64,000 bases of DNA from Sycobia sp. Sy_11 (lineage: Eukaryota > Arthropoda > Insecta > Hymenoptera > Epichrysomallidae), in the NCBI GenBank assembly GCA_018907035.1, contig JACCIC010000062.1, forward strand, positions 1,762,501 through 1,826,500. The letters run 5' to 3'. The notes below the pieces were generated by a model. It saw only the letters and a list, made by a program, of their open reading frames with translations, did no database searches and was not told the origin of the DNA. Positions 36,861 to 49,529 of the stretch are shown piece after piece; the stretch's first letter is position 1, and each line of letters starts with the position of its first letter. Position numbers and translations under genes: made by a program.

Positions 36861-37338
36861 ATGTCTCAGTACAGACAACGATGGGTTTTTCCCTTTCCCC
36901 CCGCAATATACAGTTTGTCCGTACGCCCTTTTCTTACCTGCTTACAATATAAATTTACACTAGTTTCAACAGTTTCAAACAGTCAAAGAACACAAACTGG
37001 CAAGAGAAAATGCATTGTGCCCGGTAGCTCGGAATTTTCGCCTTCTAGAGGTATTAATTTCAATACTTATTCATCTGTGTATCATGTAAATGTACTTGTT
37101 ATCGATATCAGTTGGAATTGTAACGCATTAATGCAGAGGTTCACTGGTAGAAAAGTTACCGAACACAAAGAATAATTAACGTATTTAGCATTGATTTTAA
37201 CAGGAATTTGACTGAATATGTAGTCCGGTTATCGACTGATGGAATTTCTGATTCTGTTAAAAAAGTTCTGCCGAATATATGCTCTATTATAAAATCGAAC
37301 ATTCTACCGATAAGCATCTTAAGAAAACAATAAATATA

Positions 37339-37809
37339 CAACTGTGTATAAATATGAGTAAGACTTTTCAAGTCATTTGCGTGAAGCTATTCGTCTCAAA
37401 AGGCCAGATTTATGGAAAGAGAACTCTCGGTTTTGCATGAGGATAATGCAGCAGCTCACACTGCATTGATTTTACATGAATATTGCACCAAAACTTCAAC
37501 CCATATCGTTCCGCAACCACCGTACTTGCCTGATTTTGCACCCTGTGGCTTCTGGCTGTTCAGTATACTCAAAAGACCACTTCGGGGACACGGTTTTGAT
37601 TCTATTGAAGAAATAAAAGCCGAATAGAAGAAGGAACTGGTGGCCATTCCGGAATACAAGTATAAAAAATGTTTTGAAAATTGGTAAAAACGTTTGTATA
37701 GATGCATTGTATCCGGGGGGGATTTTGATGGGGATGAATTAGATTTAGAAGAATAAATAAAAATCTTAAAAGTTATAAATAATGTCTTACTCATATCTGT
37801 GCACAGTAG
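37339..37809 (+). mobile_element. Internally deleted mariner element (471 bp)
   Basis: Terminal inverted repeats 37339-37364 and 37784-37809 match at 22 of 26 positions; the inner 13 bases (ATATGAGTAAGAC) are identical. TA dinucleotides flank both ends (37337-37338 and 37810-37811), the classic TA target duplication of Tc1/mariner elements. Mariners are typically about 1.3 kb. Here only about 6 bp separates the left inverted repeat from the C-terminal third of the transposase, so some 0.8 kb of the 5' coding part is missing. It is dead as an autonomous element, but its ends might still be movable by a transposase supplied in trans. Confidence 0.92.
37371..37756 (+). pseudogene. Mariner transposase C-terminal fragment
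   Basis: DD34D transposases cut and rejoin element ends in the nucleus. The fragment begins in one frame with SHLREAIRLKRPDLWKENSRF and continues one frame over as LHEDNAAAHT; the break (one base lost) lies in the T-run near 37432. HEDN supplies the second catalytic Asp (37442-37444). The PQPPYLPDFAPC block follows, but the third catalytic position, 35 residues on, is Gly (GGC, 37547-37549) where Asp is expected. Then FDSIEEIKAE, a TAG stop (37625-37627), ENW and a TAA stop (37685-37687), ending with CIVSGGDFDGDE and TAA at 37754. At least four inactivating lesions, plus the missing N-terminal two thirds. Confidence 0.92.
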
Positions 37810-37811
37810 TA

Positions 37812-38102
37812 TTATTTGGTTTTGCATTCTCTTATGCGAAGGTAGCTACTAGTTCTACAGTAATGCGAAAAAAGATATTTCTACAAATCTATTGTTATTA
37901 AAAATTTAAAAGGATTATAATTCGATCCTAGGAAAGGTCGATTCATAAATTGACCACGTCTATTGTTGTTGGTTTAATCAATGAAATAATAGATTTTATT
38001 CTGATAAAAACTTTATAGGATTAAGAAAACACAACGTGTAATCAATGCACAACATAAGCAACAAATAAACAAATTACAATATAATACAATATAAATGATA
38101 TG

Positions 38103-38164
<62 letters not shown>

Positions 38165-38836
38165 ATCAAAATAATAATGATAATTTTTTCCAAGTCTTTT
38201 ATATTTACAAGTGGCGTTACTCCACTCCCATTACTCCGATTATACTTACATTACTCCGATGTGTGTGGACTTGACTGTAGAAGCAAATCTATTTCTACAT
38301 TTCTACATATTTTCGCTGTATATGAAGAGTAATAACTAACAAGCGGAGTCTACAGTGTCCGGCTAACCAATCACTTACATGTGGTTCATATGCATAAAAA
38401 TAATGAAAAGGTGAATCTTCCACCTTTCGCTTGTTCAAATGAAAGTTTTTACATTTATTTTTAAGTAAATGTTTTATGAAATTACATGTTTAATTTTCTT
38501 TGACTTAATATATATTAGTCGAATACTTGACCCTCTTGAACACTTACAATGAAGTCATTATTCAAATGAGTTTGTAATTCCTGCCAAGCCATTCTCTTAT
38601 CACTTCAGACATAATTTAATATTGAATAATTTTTTAAATAATTTAAAAATCAACATTGGAGTTATGTTTATCGAGAATTATATGTAGAAATTTTTTGTAC
38701 GTTAATTTTTGTCTGTTGATGTTCACCATGAAGTAATAGAATATGTTTTTAGGCTGGGAAAGACAGAACGGAAATTTTCAAAAGGAATATGTGTATGCCA
38801 AATAAAGATAAGAGTAAAGGATAGAGAGAGTCAAAG

Positions 38837-38840
<4 letters not shown>
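37812..38840. other. AT-rich stretch with (TA)28 at 38105-38160
   Basis: No gene seen. The pure TA array is the only clear feature. TTACTCC repeats three to four times around 38217-38260. Confidence 0.6.

Positions 38841-38845
<5 letters not shown>

Positions 38846-38917
<72 letters not shown>
38846..38917. repeat. (GA)n preceded by (GAAA)n
   Basis: Short GAAA units grade into a GA array of about 65 bp. Confidence 0.95.
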
Positions 38918-38921
<4 letters not shown>

Positions 38922-38939
38922 ATTAGAACAAGAGCTTTG

Positions 38940-40640
38940 TAGGAAAAGTCAGCTCATCCTTCTCAGGTTTTATACTTAAAGACTTTAACTTCAAGGTATA
39001 ACGAGTGCACTATGCTGGCAAGACAAGACAGACAAGAAAGATATAAAATGCTAGTATCTACTGTCCCGGCTCCGTCCCAGAAAATAATGAAACTGATTTA
39101 TGAAATAGTTAAAGAACATCTATGTAAAAAATACTTTATTTGTAAATTTATATGCCGAAAGATAATTTTATCCTGAAATAATATAAATCAAATTTAATTT
39201 AACCATTGACTAATCAAAGAAAAGTATAATTTTAGTTGAAAACTTGGTACTGAGTACCTTCTTTTTTGCAATAATATGTCTGCGAATCAAACAAGATTTA
39301 CGTTATAACACGCAGATAGTGAATCTGAGGGTTTTTTGTGAAACGGGGTAGAAAATAATTTAAATGGCAATCGTTCAAACATAAAAAAATTCTCAATATT
39401 TTATACCGAATTTTTTTGTTGTTGAAAATATGGACTATTTTGAGCAGAAAGGCTTCAAAGGTTTGTGTTCCAAAAATGCATGTTTAAATTTACAACTATA
39501 TAAAAATCAAATGTTGGCGTCTTTATCAATTTTTTTTAGTTGTAAAATAGTAATTAATTAAAATTTCTGAAATATTCAAGATGATACTTTTAGATTATTA
39601 CATGTTTAAAAATAACAATAACAGGTTAAAAAATTATGTTTCAAAAAGTAGTCAAATTAAAAATTGTACTTATGTATGTCGACTGTTGTAAACTAAACTA
39701 ACAAATATTTGCATTGGTCTTACAGTTATATACAGATATTGCTTGAGCTCTCAAGCTGTATACGTCTATTTCCTTCAATTATAATTGAATATAATGCCGA
39801 AAATAGAAATTTAATTTAAATCTCTAAAAACTGCAGTCATTTATTCCAGAAAATAATTTCTTCCGACTAACGGTTCGAAGGCACATAGTATCTACGGTGC
39901 ATTCACATTACTACATCATGAAACCAAATTCTGATAGTCGTATTAATAAACAATCTCTCAATACTTTATTCTTGATGTGACTAAAGTAGAGAAACTGAGT
40001 AAACAAATATAAAGGAAACATTACATAAATAAACTAAAATAAAAGAAACTTCATGCTAATAGAATGTCTGTAGTTATATGCTGCTCTTTGATTTCCCAAA
40101 TAAAAGGAAAATAAATCTTGTACAAGAAATATTTAAAATGTATGCAATCAAAAATTCAAAATAATCATTAAGTAAATTTTGGTCTTGAAAATAAAAGTTT
40201 TTTAAAAAATTTCTCATTTTTCCAAAAATTCAAAACACTGAGTTATAACTAGATTATTTATGAAATTAATTTAATTGAATAGAACGAATTTGTCACGAAA
40301 TTATGTAATATGAAAATTAGAGAAGCAATAATTGAAGTAGATGAAATAAAGAGTTGCGCGATTTATATTTTTTTATATATTCCATATTTTCATTTTATTT
40401 TTTATAAGAGAGAATAAAATAAATACATCGTAATTTTCTTTAAAAATTGATATAAATTCATGAAATAAGTCTCACATGAGAATTTTAATTTTTGACAAAT
40501 GTAAAAATGAAAATTTCTATAAACATTAGAGCGCATTAGAGCTCATTCATTTGTTTTACAGAATTTTTACGGTGGATAAACAACGACTGTAAATGGTACA
40601 AAATTCAAGAGAACACTTGTATTTAAATATAATTGAAAAT
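38940..40640. other. AT-rich non-coding stretch
   Basis: No gene seen. A single arm of the palindromic MITE-like family lies at 39656-39725 (listed separately). Confidence 0.45.
39656..39725. mobile_element. Lone arm of the palindromic MITE-like family
   Basis: ATTAAAAATTGTACTTATGT followed by GTCGACT, then ACAAATATTTGCATTGGTCTTACAG, matches the left arm and upstream flank of the 34.6-kb copy. The shared flank means the element extends further out than its inverted arms. Confidence 0.5.
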
Positions 40641-40769
40641 TTAATATGAAATGTTATCGAAATTGGTCATGTCTAGAGCGTATTTTAATTTTTCATATTT
40701 TAATTCTGTACATTACATTTAAGAACCTTCGTTATATAAACTGTATATTCATATATTCTCCAGGCTGGA

Positions 40770-41745
40770 TGAGCACAAGCCCAAGAGACAATATTGTTAG
40801 GTTTAGGAAAATATCATGCAATGTTTGGAGTACATAATATTTTTGTTTTTTTTTTTTATTTCATGTGCACATTATTCAAATGTTTTTACATATATATCCC
40901 TCTTGCCATTTATCGAAAAACCCGCTGGAAAACCCGTTACGGCGTGGTGGATCGTATCAGATTTCGTAGGCTTGGACACCGAATTGGTCAGTTCCACACC
41001 TTCCGCTCACGTTGTTCTGTATGAAAAAATCACCTAGACGATAAGGAAGGTGTCAGTGTTCGTGCATACTCCGCTTAACCTTGTTGATCGCCCGAGGTGC
41101 GCTCTGGCCGCTCGACCAAAGCGTCGGTCCCAATATTCGGAGTGTCTCTTTTCTATTGGATTTTGCTTTGCTCAGGAGCTATCTAAAAGTAGCAATAAAA
41201 GAACTCATTCCTCGCCACAAGTTCACCAAGACAAGAACAGGATCTTTCCAAGTTCAAAGTTAAAATTTTGTAAACGACCTTCTTACGGAGATTTGGTTTA
41301 TTACTTTAAACTTTAACAGAGCAGTTGAACATGAGCAATGAAAAAAGTCTTTTCGAACATGATTAATGTATTCAAACTGGGCATTGATTTATTTTGTATC
41401 TTCACGTACACGCTTACAATTATGCGGGACAACTCCCTCTCACAATACTATACTATACAATTGAACAGCTTAGATCGCATTCCGTTATTTTTGAATTCAT
41501 TTATAAGCATCAAAACTTTCAACGTCTGATCTATAACGTATGCAGTGCCACTTTTTACCAGTGCTATTTAATTGGCACGCGCAGTGAAGACCAAGTACGC
41601 CTCGTGACGGAAATTAATTTTGACCTGAAAGAAAGAAAGAAAGAAATTTTGTCACGCATTTTTTACACCGTGATCGGGCAGATATTAGTGTACAAGTTGC
41701 CGGAGAGCACTGAACCGCTATATGATAAATCGATATAATTCCGAC
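40770..41745 (+). other. Cluster of unassigned open frames
   Basis: GC-balanced plus-strand block with overlapping frames at 40816-41037 (73 aa), 41050-41316 (88 aa) and 41394-41738 (114 aa). The last is the least repetitive open frame here. It contains LYYTIEQLRSHSVIFEFIYK and RSEDQVRLVTEINFDLKERK and ends KSI before TAA; its KERKKE run comes from a GAAA microsatellite (41631-41646). No start context, splice-site series or family is recognisable. It could be exons of an unknown gene, a decayed element or chance. Confidence 0.2.
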
Positions 41746-41873
41746 ACGATCGTTTACAGTTGAATCATATTTAGAGCTCGTCCTCATTTTATATGAATTA
41801 TGAGAAAAGTATTGTTTATCATTCTAATCAAGTTATATGTAACAATTGTCTTAGCATGCTTCTCAAGCCGAGC

Positions 41874-41883
41874 CTATAAATAC
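41874..41883 (+). promoter_or_regulatory. TATA-box-like site
   Basis: CTATAAATAC within GAGCCTATAAATACCGCAGA is a good TATA match at the edge of a GC-balanced block. A CCAAT motif (GCAGCCAATCGC, 41932-41943) lies downstream rather than upstream, which weakens the promoter reading. The first downstream frame (ATG at 41960) is only 28 codons long. Confidence 0.3.
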
Positions 41884-42079
41884 CGCAGACTCCTCTTACG
41901 ATCCTTTTTGGTATAAGAAACTCGTATTGGAGCAGCCAATCGCACTCCATCAAGCACCGATGAATTTCGAATTCTCGACTATGAATCTATGGAGAAGCTC
42001 GCCCTCCAGCTCCATCCAAGCTCTTTATTTTTTACAACATTTTTAGTTCACGAGTAAAAAATATCGTAGATCAATTGCA

Positions 42080-42432
42080 TTTCGTACAAGCCTACAAGCC
42101 TGTTGCCGTTGCTCCATACACGCACAACTGCGGTGTTGTAGAGCTTGGTCGAAAGACGCGGGAATCCGGAATAGGGACTCTGGACAACACGTTTATATCG
42201 CGCCCCGCGTCGGACAGCCGCGCGCGAGGCCGAGCGATGCGGAACACGCAACTCCGCACGCGCGCGCGGGCGACGGCGTGGCGGTCGCCGAAGGAGACAT
42301 AAATTTCTGGTATCGCGGGACGAGGAGTTTTACGCCTGCCTTTGTCCGTGGCAACACGCCCGGGCAACCTGGACTTTATGCGCGTACACAGCCTCGTATC
42401 GATCCCCTTGCACTGGCTCTTGAGAGGAAGAG

Positions 42433-42470
<38 letters not shown>

Positions 42471-42820
42471 GAGCGAAAGGGGAGAGCATTTCGTGTGGGC
42501 AATCGGACAATCCTCTCTATATACCTGTCGTCTAAGTCTCCGGCGTGCTCTTGCTATATAGCTGTTCTGGTTCGACGAGGAGGAATGGGAGACCGAGGGA
42601 GAGAGAGAATGAACTCGTGCGGAATGTGGCATTGCTTTAGCCATTCGGCGACAGGTAGCCAGAGAGATATATTATGTGCGCACTCGACTAGCTGAGAGAG
42701 GAGGGATTCGGAGGTGACCGATTGTTCTACGCTTTCGATCGATCGGTGCTAAAACCGTTGTTCACTACGCCACTGTGGCGAGTTGGGCGAAATTTAAGGC
42801 CTCTGCGCTAAAACGAATAC
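42080..42820. promoter_or_regulatory. CpG-rich island with (GA)n
   Basis: GC/CpG-rich block with a (GA)15 tract (42436-42466). It ends at a long (TA) array (42831-42898). Multiple open frames on both strands, up to 136 codons, are low complexity. Confidence 0.35.
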
Positions 42821-42828
42821 GCGGAAAG

Positions 42829-42830
<2 letters not shown>

Positions 42831-42898
<68 letters not shown>
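42831..42898. repeat. (TA)34 microsatellite
   Basis: One of the longest pure TA arrays here. Confidence 0.97.
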
Positions 42899-42900
<2 letters not shown>

Positions 42901-43210
42901 TGTAAAAAATAAGCTTGTAAATGGAGACGGCATAAGTGATTCATTTCGATACGATTGATCAGTTATCTAGCTTCATATACCTAGAAAGTATGTTATGCAA
43001 TGTCCAGGATTCATAAAAGTAATTGAGGAATGATAGAAAAACTATGAAATAAATTCTGAGCAAAATTAAAATTTTACCCAATCATTTCTAATGCTCTGAA
43101 TATTATGAGAAGTATAAAGTTATAGAAGTTTAACAAAATAAAACATATTTAAAATGAAAAAAAAATTAATCCTATATCGTATATATATGTTTGTTTATAT
43201 ATTATTATAT

Positions 43211-43216
<6 letters not shown>

Positions 43217-43258
<42 letters not shown>

Positions 43259-43469
43259 TATGATACTTATATTATCACAATTAATTTCAACTATCTGAGG
43301 ATAGATTTGTCACTACGAGTTTTAGAATTATGAAATTCATTTGCTTTTATTTCTGATATCTAAATAGAAGATACCGAAAGTAATTGATTCTAATGTTTCA
43401 TGTTTTGTTCATTATATAAGTGTAGCACGTGAACACCACACAGCAAAATACACTAATGAAATTTAAATG

Positions 43470-43519
<50 letters not shown>
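43217..43519. repeat. Two (TA)n arrays, 43217-43252 and 43472-43519
   Basis: Pure TA tracts separated by unique AT-rich DNA. Confidence 0.95.
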
Positions 43520-43525
<6 letters not shown>

Positions 43526-43529
43526 GCCT

Positions 43530-46060
43530 AGAGAATGGCACAAGTTTAATAAATGTATAAAATTTTAAAAAATAATTTGCTTCATAATAATGAGACCTTA
43601 TCCACAAACCTTAACAGATTTCTACGATCCTTAAAATTGTTAGAGCAAATTTTGATTCTCAATTTATATCGATAAATTATAAAATGTACTATATTTAACT
43701 CAGAAAAATTGTCATAAAGGAATTCAAAAGATTATAGAAGAGACAGTGTTTCGCCCTGCTGGGCTCATCGGTAGAACGAAGTTGTTTCATGTATAATCTA
43801 TACCATTGTTTTATATATATTAATCATTTAAAAAAAATTTATAATTAAAGTAACAGAAGATCTAAAAGTGAAGTGAACTACTTATAAACAGTTTATTTGA
43901 CTGTTTATGGTTATTAATTATTTAATAACTACAATACATTATTTAATACAATAAATATTTGGAATAAATTTCAAAATATATACATTACCATACTGCGATT
44001 ATTATAATTTATTTTAATTTAACCAAACCTTATGATAGACATATATTATGAATGAAGTTATGAATATTATGAAAATAGATAAATGTAAATCTGTACTTTG
44101 TATATATAAATTATAATTATTAAATATTCGTATTTAGAATAAATTTTTTTATTATTCCATGTACACATTCGAACGAATATTTTTACATTTAATATAGATT
44201 AAATCATATCCCATCCCCTCTACATTTTTGGAGCCTTTGGAGCAGAAGAAACCTAGGAGCATCAAACACAGGAGCATAAACATTGTATAAGCAGACCTAT
44301 CCGAGAGAGGTTGATAGATTGAAACTACACATATTCAACAACCGTTTCGTATAGCTTAGCCCTGGATACCTAATTTTTCATAATTAATATAGAAAAATTA
44401 ATTTAGACATAACATCTATGCGATCGATAATTTAGTTATCGCAGTCATTATCGATCGACCTCGATAAACGTTCGAGGTATGAACCCGCCACTTTAGCTAG
44501 ATACTGGTTGGTCAAATTTTGAAAGTCTGCTTTCGAAGCAGGTATTACAAATTGTGGTTCTTATAAAAATTTCATTTACAGTCTAATATATTTAATTTAA
44601 AAGAATGGAAGTAATATATTTATAAGTAATAAAGTTCCATGTCCTGAAAATGATAGATCCTAAGAACTCATTTTGCACTTAATGCGAAAAGTTGCTCTCG
44701 CTGGATCTGGACTAAATTTGTGATCCGTCCCTCTATACCTGCTTCTTGTAAGTAACTAATGAGCTATACTATCAAGTAGTTGGTAATTTTTATTAAAATA
44801 TTTAGTTTAAATAATGCATACATAAGTTAATGATGGAATAAGTAAATATTTAAATCAATACATTTTTTCAATATCTATGTTCATTTGAATATTTTTAGAG
44901 ATTTTTATAGTTTTAGGCACTTTTGGCTAATATGAATGATCTATAATAAGGTATCTTTAAATGCTCTTGAGAATGAAGTTCAAGACGATATTTCAGATGA
45001 AAATCAATTGAATCGCTCACTAATCGCTATCACGAATACTTTACTAAAATGAAGCTACGTTAATACTTACATACAACTGTAAATAACTGACATATCAAGA
45101 AATTCAAATATTAAAAAGTCCTTGAATTTCAAATCTGATGTTAGGCTTTCTTTTTTTTATTAATATTTAACGTCACTCTGTTTATGTTCTCAAATAGTGG
45201 TATGCTATTCAGCGACGAAACTATCCAAAAATTTATAATTTTCGTATGACTAGTCCTTTCACTCTAGCTATTGAGCAATGAAACCATCGTAAACATCGAA
45301 AATATTTATTCTTTAAACATTAAACAAACATAGCATAGATCACCTATTAGTCACTTATTTTTACGAATTCGATGTAAAAACTGTAGGAGTATTTTTAATA
45401 AAATTTCTCTATAGTAATGAAATGTTAAATGCAGACGACTAAAGTATACTAACTTTTTAACTTTGTGGAAATGTATTTGTGAATAGTGTATCCTTAAATC
45501 CTAAAATTTTAAAGGGCACACATAGGACTTCATTAGAATTTCTTAATTTTGACCAAATATGTATTCATCCCTGACTCGCACCTGGTAATCTCTCTTTTTT
45601 CTTTACATTCATAATTTGCTGCTAATGTTTTAATTGTAAAAAAGCTTCGTTTTATTTCTGTCTATACTTATTCATTAATATTTATTTATTTTTATACACC
45701 TTTGTGTTAATTACATTGCCAAAAGAAAGAAACTGAAACCATCATAACTGATAAAAGTTTAGTATATAATAGTCGTTAAATAGTTTTTTACATAGAATTA
45801 AAAATTTATTTTTCAGGTTTTATCATATACAGATGCCAAATGTAAAACTTTAAATTATATTAGATTTAGTGTGCATGGCAAACAGTACCAATAGTGTCGG
45901 ATATCTATTGGATAATATTGGGTCAGAAACGTTTTCTAGACTCATAAATATATTATTGTCTAAAGACTCTAAGAGCGATAGAAATATTTATTAATTTAAC
46001 TCATAAAACATTAGGCCATAAATACACCATATATTTCAGATAGCGCGAAAGCAATTGCGA
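43530..46060. other. AT-rich non-coding stretch
   Basis: No gene seen in 2.5 kb. Points of note are the paired hairpins at 44421-44478 and a GC-balanced patch TTTCGCCCTGCTGGGCTCAT (43749-43768). An arm-like fragment at 45975-46005 (GATAGAAATATTTATTAATTTAA) resembles the MITE-like family. Confidence 0.45.
44421..44478. repeat. Two adjacent perfect hairpins
   Basis: CGATCGATAAT (44421-44431) pairs with ATTATCGATCG (44447-44457), loop 15. It is followed at once by ACCTCGA (44458-44464) pairing with TCGAGGT (44472-44478), loop 7. On the minus strand, just beyond, TAGCTAAAGTGG and GGGTTCATACC resemble Pol III A and B boxes, but only about 1 nt separates them. Confidence 0.7.
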
Positions 46061-46079
46061 AAGTGTATTTACAGCAGCT

Positions 46080-46396
46080 CCGATTCAAATAGTAACGATA
46101 TTATAAAATGATATATAAGCGCGACTACCGCGCTTCGCGAGTCACAGACGCGCTGAAATTCCGCAATTGCGAGGAGAAAAGTCAGTCGTCTTTCACACAT
46201 GGCCGTCGCATAGGTAGAAATAATTGTCAACCAGCGTTGTCGCCGGACGACCACCCGCAGGTCCCATATATAATACAATCTACATATATATCGGCGCATT
46301 AGCTCATTCTTCTTACATGTCGCACTCTTCGAGATCCTATATAACAGACGGCAGCGCGGCGCATCCTTTCGTACACCGCTGCATGGCCGAAACAAC

Positions 46397-46451
<55 letters not shown>

Positions 46452-46600
46452 TCGCGGATGGCTTCCATATAACGACGACTCCCATCCCCCCGCGAGCGCG
46501 TGCGCCCCATTCTTCGCGCCTCGGCGACGCGGCGCTTCGCCACGGCGTCCTGCATAATTCATGAGCGCGCGCCGCGGCTCGTTATATATTATTTATCCGG
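46080..46600. promoter_or_regulatory. CpG-rich island split by (TA)25
   Basis: GC-rich sequence on both sides of a TA array (46398-46448). Frames on both strands run through the array and are not credible proteins. Confidence 0.3.
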
Positions 46601-47151
46601 AGGCATAAAACGGATCGGAAGGATCGATTTACCCGGATTTTCCTGGCGAAACGCTCGCCGTCAACGGGTGTACTGCGGTACACATGCGCACACACATGTG
46701 GCGGAAGGGGGAGCGAAAGAGCAACTCTCCTTTTATTTCTCTCCCTCCAATCCCTTCACACCTATCCTGTATCACAGCGAGTAGCGCGCTCTGCGCGTTA
46801 TTTTCTCTTTCTCTCCTTTGCTCTTTCGTGATTACACGTATGCAAATTAATCGATAAATCAATCGGGAGACACACAGATACAAGCACGTATAGAAAATGC
46901 GTCTGTGTGCCGGCGCAAGCGCCCGCGGACACCTAAGGCTCTCTAGATTCATTATCGGCAGCTGCCGATCCTGCATTTCCAACTCATTCTCTCTCTCTCT
47001 CTCTCTTCCGTTCTTTTTTGCTCTCGCTTTCTATCTCTCCCTCTTTCAGTATTATATGCGCTTAGAGGCATCAAATGAAATATAAAGGAATATAAAACAG
47101 GGAAAAGGAAGAACGAACAACTAAAGGGTTGTTGTTACGTGAATTTGTGTA

Positions 47152-47155
47152 TTAT

Positions 47156-47221
<66 letters not shown>
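47152..47221. repeat. TA/CATA compound microsatellite
   Basis: CATATA units followed by CA and then pure TA. Confidence 0.95.
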
Positions 47222-47223
<2 letters not shown>

Positions 47224-47295
47224 CTCTGAGGAAAGAAAGGTAAATGCACGAAACGAGAGGGGCGTCGACCAGGTCTATGTACATTGTATCTCTGA

Positions 47296-47308
47296 ATCTC
47301 TCTCTCTG

Positions 47309-47362
<54 letters not shown>
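47296..47362. repeat. (CT)n microsatellite
   Basis: CT array of about 65 bp with one GTCC interruption. It lies 107 bp from a GA array on the same strand (47470). Confidence 0.95.
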
Positions 47363-47365
<3 letters not shown>

Positions 47366-47466
47366 TTCTCTATTATCTATCTCTTTCTTATAGTGTCGTA
47401 GATTTTCAATCGACAATCAATGATGCGCGTCCCCGGAACTTAATGCAGAAGGATTTGAAAGAGGCG

Positions 47467-47469
<3 letters not shown>

Positions 47470-47508
<39 letters not shown>
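47470..47508. repeat. (GA)19 microsatellite
   Basis: Pure GA array, inverse in sense to the CT array at 47296-47362. The pair could form a long stem. Confidence 0.95.
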
Positions 47509-47511
<3 letters not shown>

Positions 47512-47840
47512 GATGAGAGGGGGTTGAGGAAGCTCCGGAAAAAGATAGATTTAGATTCGCGGTACTAGTGCCAACGACCAATCGGATTTCGTTCAAGGAA
47601 CCCGAAAGCCATTTGCAATGCAAAACAGGATCTCTTTCGCTCTCGCTTGTCGGCTTCGGCTATCCATCGAACATGACGCTATTGTCGTTTGTCCTTTTCG
47701 TTCGTTCTAAAAACTAACACTCTCAGAGCCCACTGCGCTGCACTTTGCTTCTTCCTGCGTTTCTCCCACCTACTACCACCATTCACACTGCATGTATATA
47801 CTTTTTCAGTGCCACCGGTATGTAGCATTGCTCTCTCGTT

Positions 47841-47842
<2 letters not shown>

Positions 47843-47886
<44 letters not shown>
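47843..47886. repeat. (CT)22 microsatellite
   Basis: Pure CT array. Confidence 0.95.
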
Positions 47887-47888
<2 letters not shown>

Positions 47889-48009
47889 CGACCGCTCGGA
47901 CAAGAAAGATATTTATACACAGAAATGGACCGACAGAACGCACATGATGGCAAGATATAATAGTCAGCGAGAAATAGCGCACTATCCTGCCCTTTTCATC
48001 TAATATACA

Positions 48010-49250
48010 TAATATAACAAAGGTAGATCGATTGTAATATCGAACGATTTATTGCGTTCGCGGTAGTTGATTGAAAAATACTGAGAGCACACGCGGTGCA
48101 GTGTCGATTATTATTATATTATTCGACGATTCTTTTTTTTTAAGTACCATAAAGTCCGGCGAAAATATGTGACTCGTGTAATGGGCTGTACGAGATTTGG
48201 GATCTCTGGCCGCATGTATAGTGCAGTGGTTGAATTTATACGGCCACTGAATGGGAGGCTACAGTAGGAGCGGTTTTACTCAATAAATTTCGTCGATAAA
48301 AGGGATCGGGTAATTGTTTTTTAATTCGCATATGCGCATCGCGATGTGATTTAGTGGATCTCGGGCTAAGGAGGCGACGGATCGCACGATAAACGCGAGC
48401 ATCTTCGATCGCTGAAGAGCGAATAACTAAAAGACTTATCTATCATACCCTATTCGAGTATATATGTTATATATAATATAACATATATATATATAAATCG
48501 AGCTAGTAATTATTATTTATAATTGAGATATAGCAAGGAAACCTTAATAGATTCTATTGTGTGTACGTCCCGTTCTATTTCGGATCTTAGCAGGAATAGA
48601 CATCTAAATACTAGCATGGACGACTAATTAATGTTTCAAGAATTCAATATAAAATCTATTCAAAACATTTTTATTTCAACCCGAAATTTTATTCCATTCT
48701 GTCTCACAAATAAACCAGATATGAAATAAATTAGTATGTGTACACACATACATACTTACGCATATATACACGTATACACACATAATACACATCCCGTGTG
48801 GAAATTCATTCTCGAATCTAACTAGTATCGGGTAAGTTTTCCTTATTGAATGTTCGATCCAGAAGGGAAATCTAGCCTGATCCTAGTTCCGATTTGTCCC
48901 ACTTTTAATAGCATTTTTAATAGGGAATCAAAGCTTATTCATATGAACAATTCCATACTAACACATTAGAAAATTTTTTCGCTTAAATTTTTGATTTGAA
49001 AATGGTAGGTATATTTGCGGGAAGTTTCACTTTAGCTTTGAGAAACTAGACAAAATCTAGTCAGAAAATCTAGAAATTAAGCCAATAATAAATTATTCTA
49101 ATTTTGTTTCCTCGATTAAGTGAATAATTTTTTGACTCTTTAATATTTATTTATTTAAAATAAAAAAATATATTTACGTATTTAGGTGACGCATACCATT
49201 AATTAGAATTTATAAATTATTTTCTATATGCATTACTACGTATTACGATT
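48010..49250. other. Non-coding stretch
   Basis: Left part (to 48.45 kb) GC-balanced, rest AT-rich. No gene seen. AAGGGAAATCTAGCCTGATCCTAG (48866-48889) resembles the repeat family at 49.86-50.15 kb. Confidence 0.4.
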
Positions 49251-49258
49251 ACGATTCC

Positions 49259-49426
49259 TACAGTTAATAATTAATAATTATTAATATATTTTTTTACACT
49301 AATTATTGTAAATTTTAATACCAAGTTAAGCAGAAAATCCTCTGTTGAACGTATAAATTATTTTATTTATTTTCAATGAAAAAATTTACAGTTAATAATT
49401 AATAATTATTAATATATTTTTTTACA
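49259..49426. repeat. 40-bp exact direct repeat
   Basis: An identical 40-bp string (TACAGTTAATAATTAATAAT...TTTTTTTACA) at 49259-49298 and 49387-49426, offset 128 bp. Confidence 0.85.
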
Positions 49427-49441
49427 TTATATATATATATA

Positions 49442-49510
<69 letters not shown>
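49427..49510. repeat. (TA)n-(CA)n microsatellite
   Basis: Short TA tract followed by about 34 CA units. Confidence 0.96.
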
Positions 49511-49512
<2 letters not shown>

Positions 49513-49529
49513 ATTTCTGTACACATAAG

